Under the pieces are notes generated by a model. It ran no database searches and was not told where the DNA came from. It was given only the letters and a program-made list of their open reading frames with translations. Shown here in pieces: positions 8,152 through 8,673 of a DNA stretch of 8,673 bases (its first letter is position 1; the number at the start of each line of letters is the position of its first letter). This DNA comes from Desulfovibrio sp. Lineage in GTDB: Bacteria; Desulfobacterota; Desulfovibrionia; Desulfovibrionales; Desulfovibrionaceae. Made by a program: the position numbers and the translations under genes. The stretch is taken from assembly GCA_022837365.1 (NCBI GenBank), contig JALHHV010000318.1:1-8673 (forward strand), written 5' to 3'.

Positions 8152-8673
8152 CAAGCGCATCATCCCCTGCCTGGACGTCCGCAACGGCCGCCTGACCAAG
8201 GGCGTGAAGTTCGAGGGCAACGTGGACATCGGCGACCCGGTGGAAACCGCCCGCCGCTACTACGAACAGGGCGCGGACGAGATCGTGTTCTACGACATCA
8301 CCGCCTCGCACGAGGACCGGGGCATCTTTCTCGACGTGGTCGAGCGGGTGGCCTCGGCGATCTTCATTCCGTTCTCGGTGGGCGGCGGCATCAACACCGT
8401 GGAGGACATGCGGGCCGTGCTGGTGGCCGGGGCCGAGAAGGTCTCCGTGAACTCCGGCGCGGTGAAGAACCCGGACATCATCAGCCGGGGCGCGGCGGCC
8501 TTCGGGTCGCAGGCCATCGTGGTGGGCATGGACGTAAAGCAGGTGGAAAAGTCCGGGACCATCCCCTCGGGCTACGAGATCGTCATCCACGGCGGCCGCA
8601 AGTACATGGGCATGGACGCCATCGAGTGGGCCAAAACCTGTGAAGCGCTGGGGGCCGGGGAACTGTGCGTCAA
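8144..8673 (+). CDS. hisF: Imidazole glycerol phosphate synthase, cyclase subunit (3' end outside window)
   Basis: HisF uses ammonia from HisH to convert PRFAR to imidazole glycerol phosphate and AICAR, the latter feeding purine synthesis. The GTG start at 8144 gives [17 protein letters not shown]. About 176 of the usual 250-260 residues are visible. The two catalytic aspartates fall at the canonical numbers, Asp11 (PCLDV) and Asp130 (VGMDVK), so no length change has occurred between them, unlike the neighbouring genes. The phosphate-binding segment SVGGGI and the barrel pattern [20 protein letters not shown] are present. The reading frame is open to the window edge. It overlaps the hisH stop and has a strong ribosome binding site. 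Confidence 0.97.
   Translation, partial: MLSKRIIPCLDVRNGRLTKGVKFEGNVDIGDPVETARRYYEQGADEIVFYDITASHEDRGIFLDVVERVASAIFIPFSVGGGINTVEDMRAVLVAGAEKVSVNSGAVKNPDIISRGAAAFGSQAIVVGMDVKQVEKSGTIPSGYEIVIHGGRKYMGMDAIEWAKTCEALGAGELCV

Overview
The window is a GC-rich bacterial chromosome segment. Its carB, purF, hisH and hisF proteins read like those of a Desulfovibrio/Nitratidesulfovibrio-type sulfate reducer; that assignment is from memory of the families, not from a search. Four regions are visible.

(1) Positions 1-2100 hold an accessory cassette that is clearly more AT-rich than its surroundings. After a terminator-like hairpin for an upstream gene (25-53) come a promoter with palindromes, a HigB-family toxin gene, and an overlapping gene for a HigA-type antitoxin fused to an ImmA/IrrE zinc-peptidase domain. 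Behind it lie two hairpins whose T-tracts are on the minus strand, a possible 54-residue TTG-start basic protein, and a bidirectional terminator. (2) On the minus strand, carB (large subunit of carbamoyl-phosphate synthase) is followed 112 bases later by purF (amidophosphoribosyltransferase), probably as one transcript; purF is broken by a short deletion with frameshift. (3) A 594-base divergent intergenic region carries a good minus-strand carB promoter and, just before hisH, a 133-base nested inverted repeat that looks like a MITE or a large structured leader. (4) hisH and hisF (partial, running off the end) are on the plus strand with overlapping ends.

CarB makes carbamoyl phosphate for pyrimidines and arginine. 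PurF makes the first committed purine intermediate. HisH-HisF forms imidazole glycerol phosphate and releases AICAR, a purine intermediate, so the core genes are metabolically linked.

The most striking observations are three short length changes in adjacent housekeeping genes: an exact 21-base tandem duplication in carB, loss of about 31 bases with frameshift in purF, and loss of about 27 bases in frame in hisH. These are either real mutations or signs of a flawed sequence. The others are the protease-fused antitoxin with its double promoter/operator region, the nested inverted repeat, the small TTG-start gene, and the stacked minus-strand terminators shielding the toxin-antitoxin cassette.
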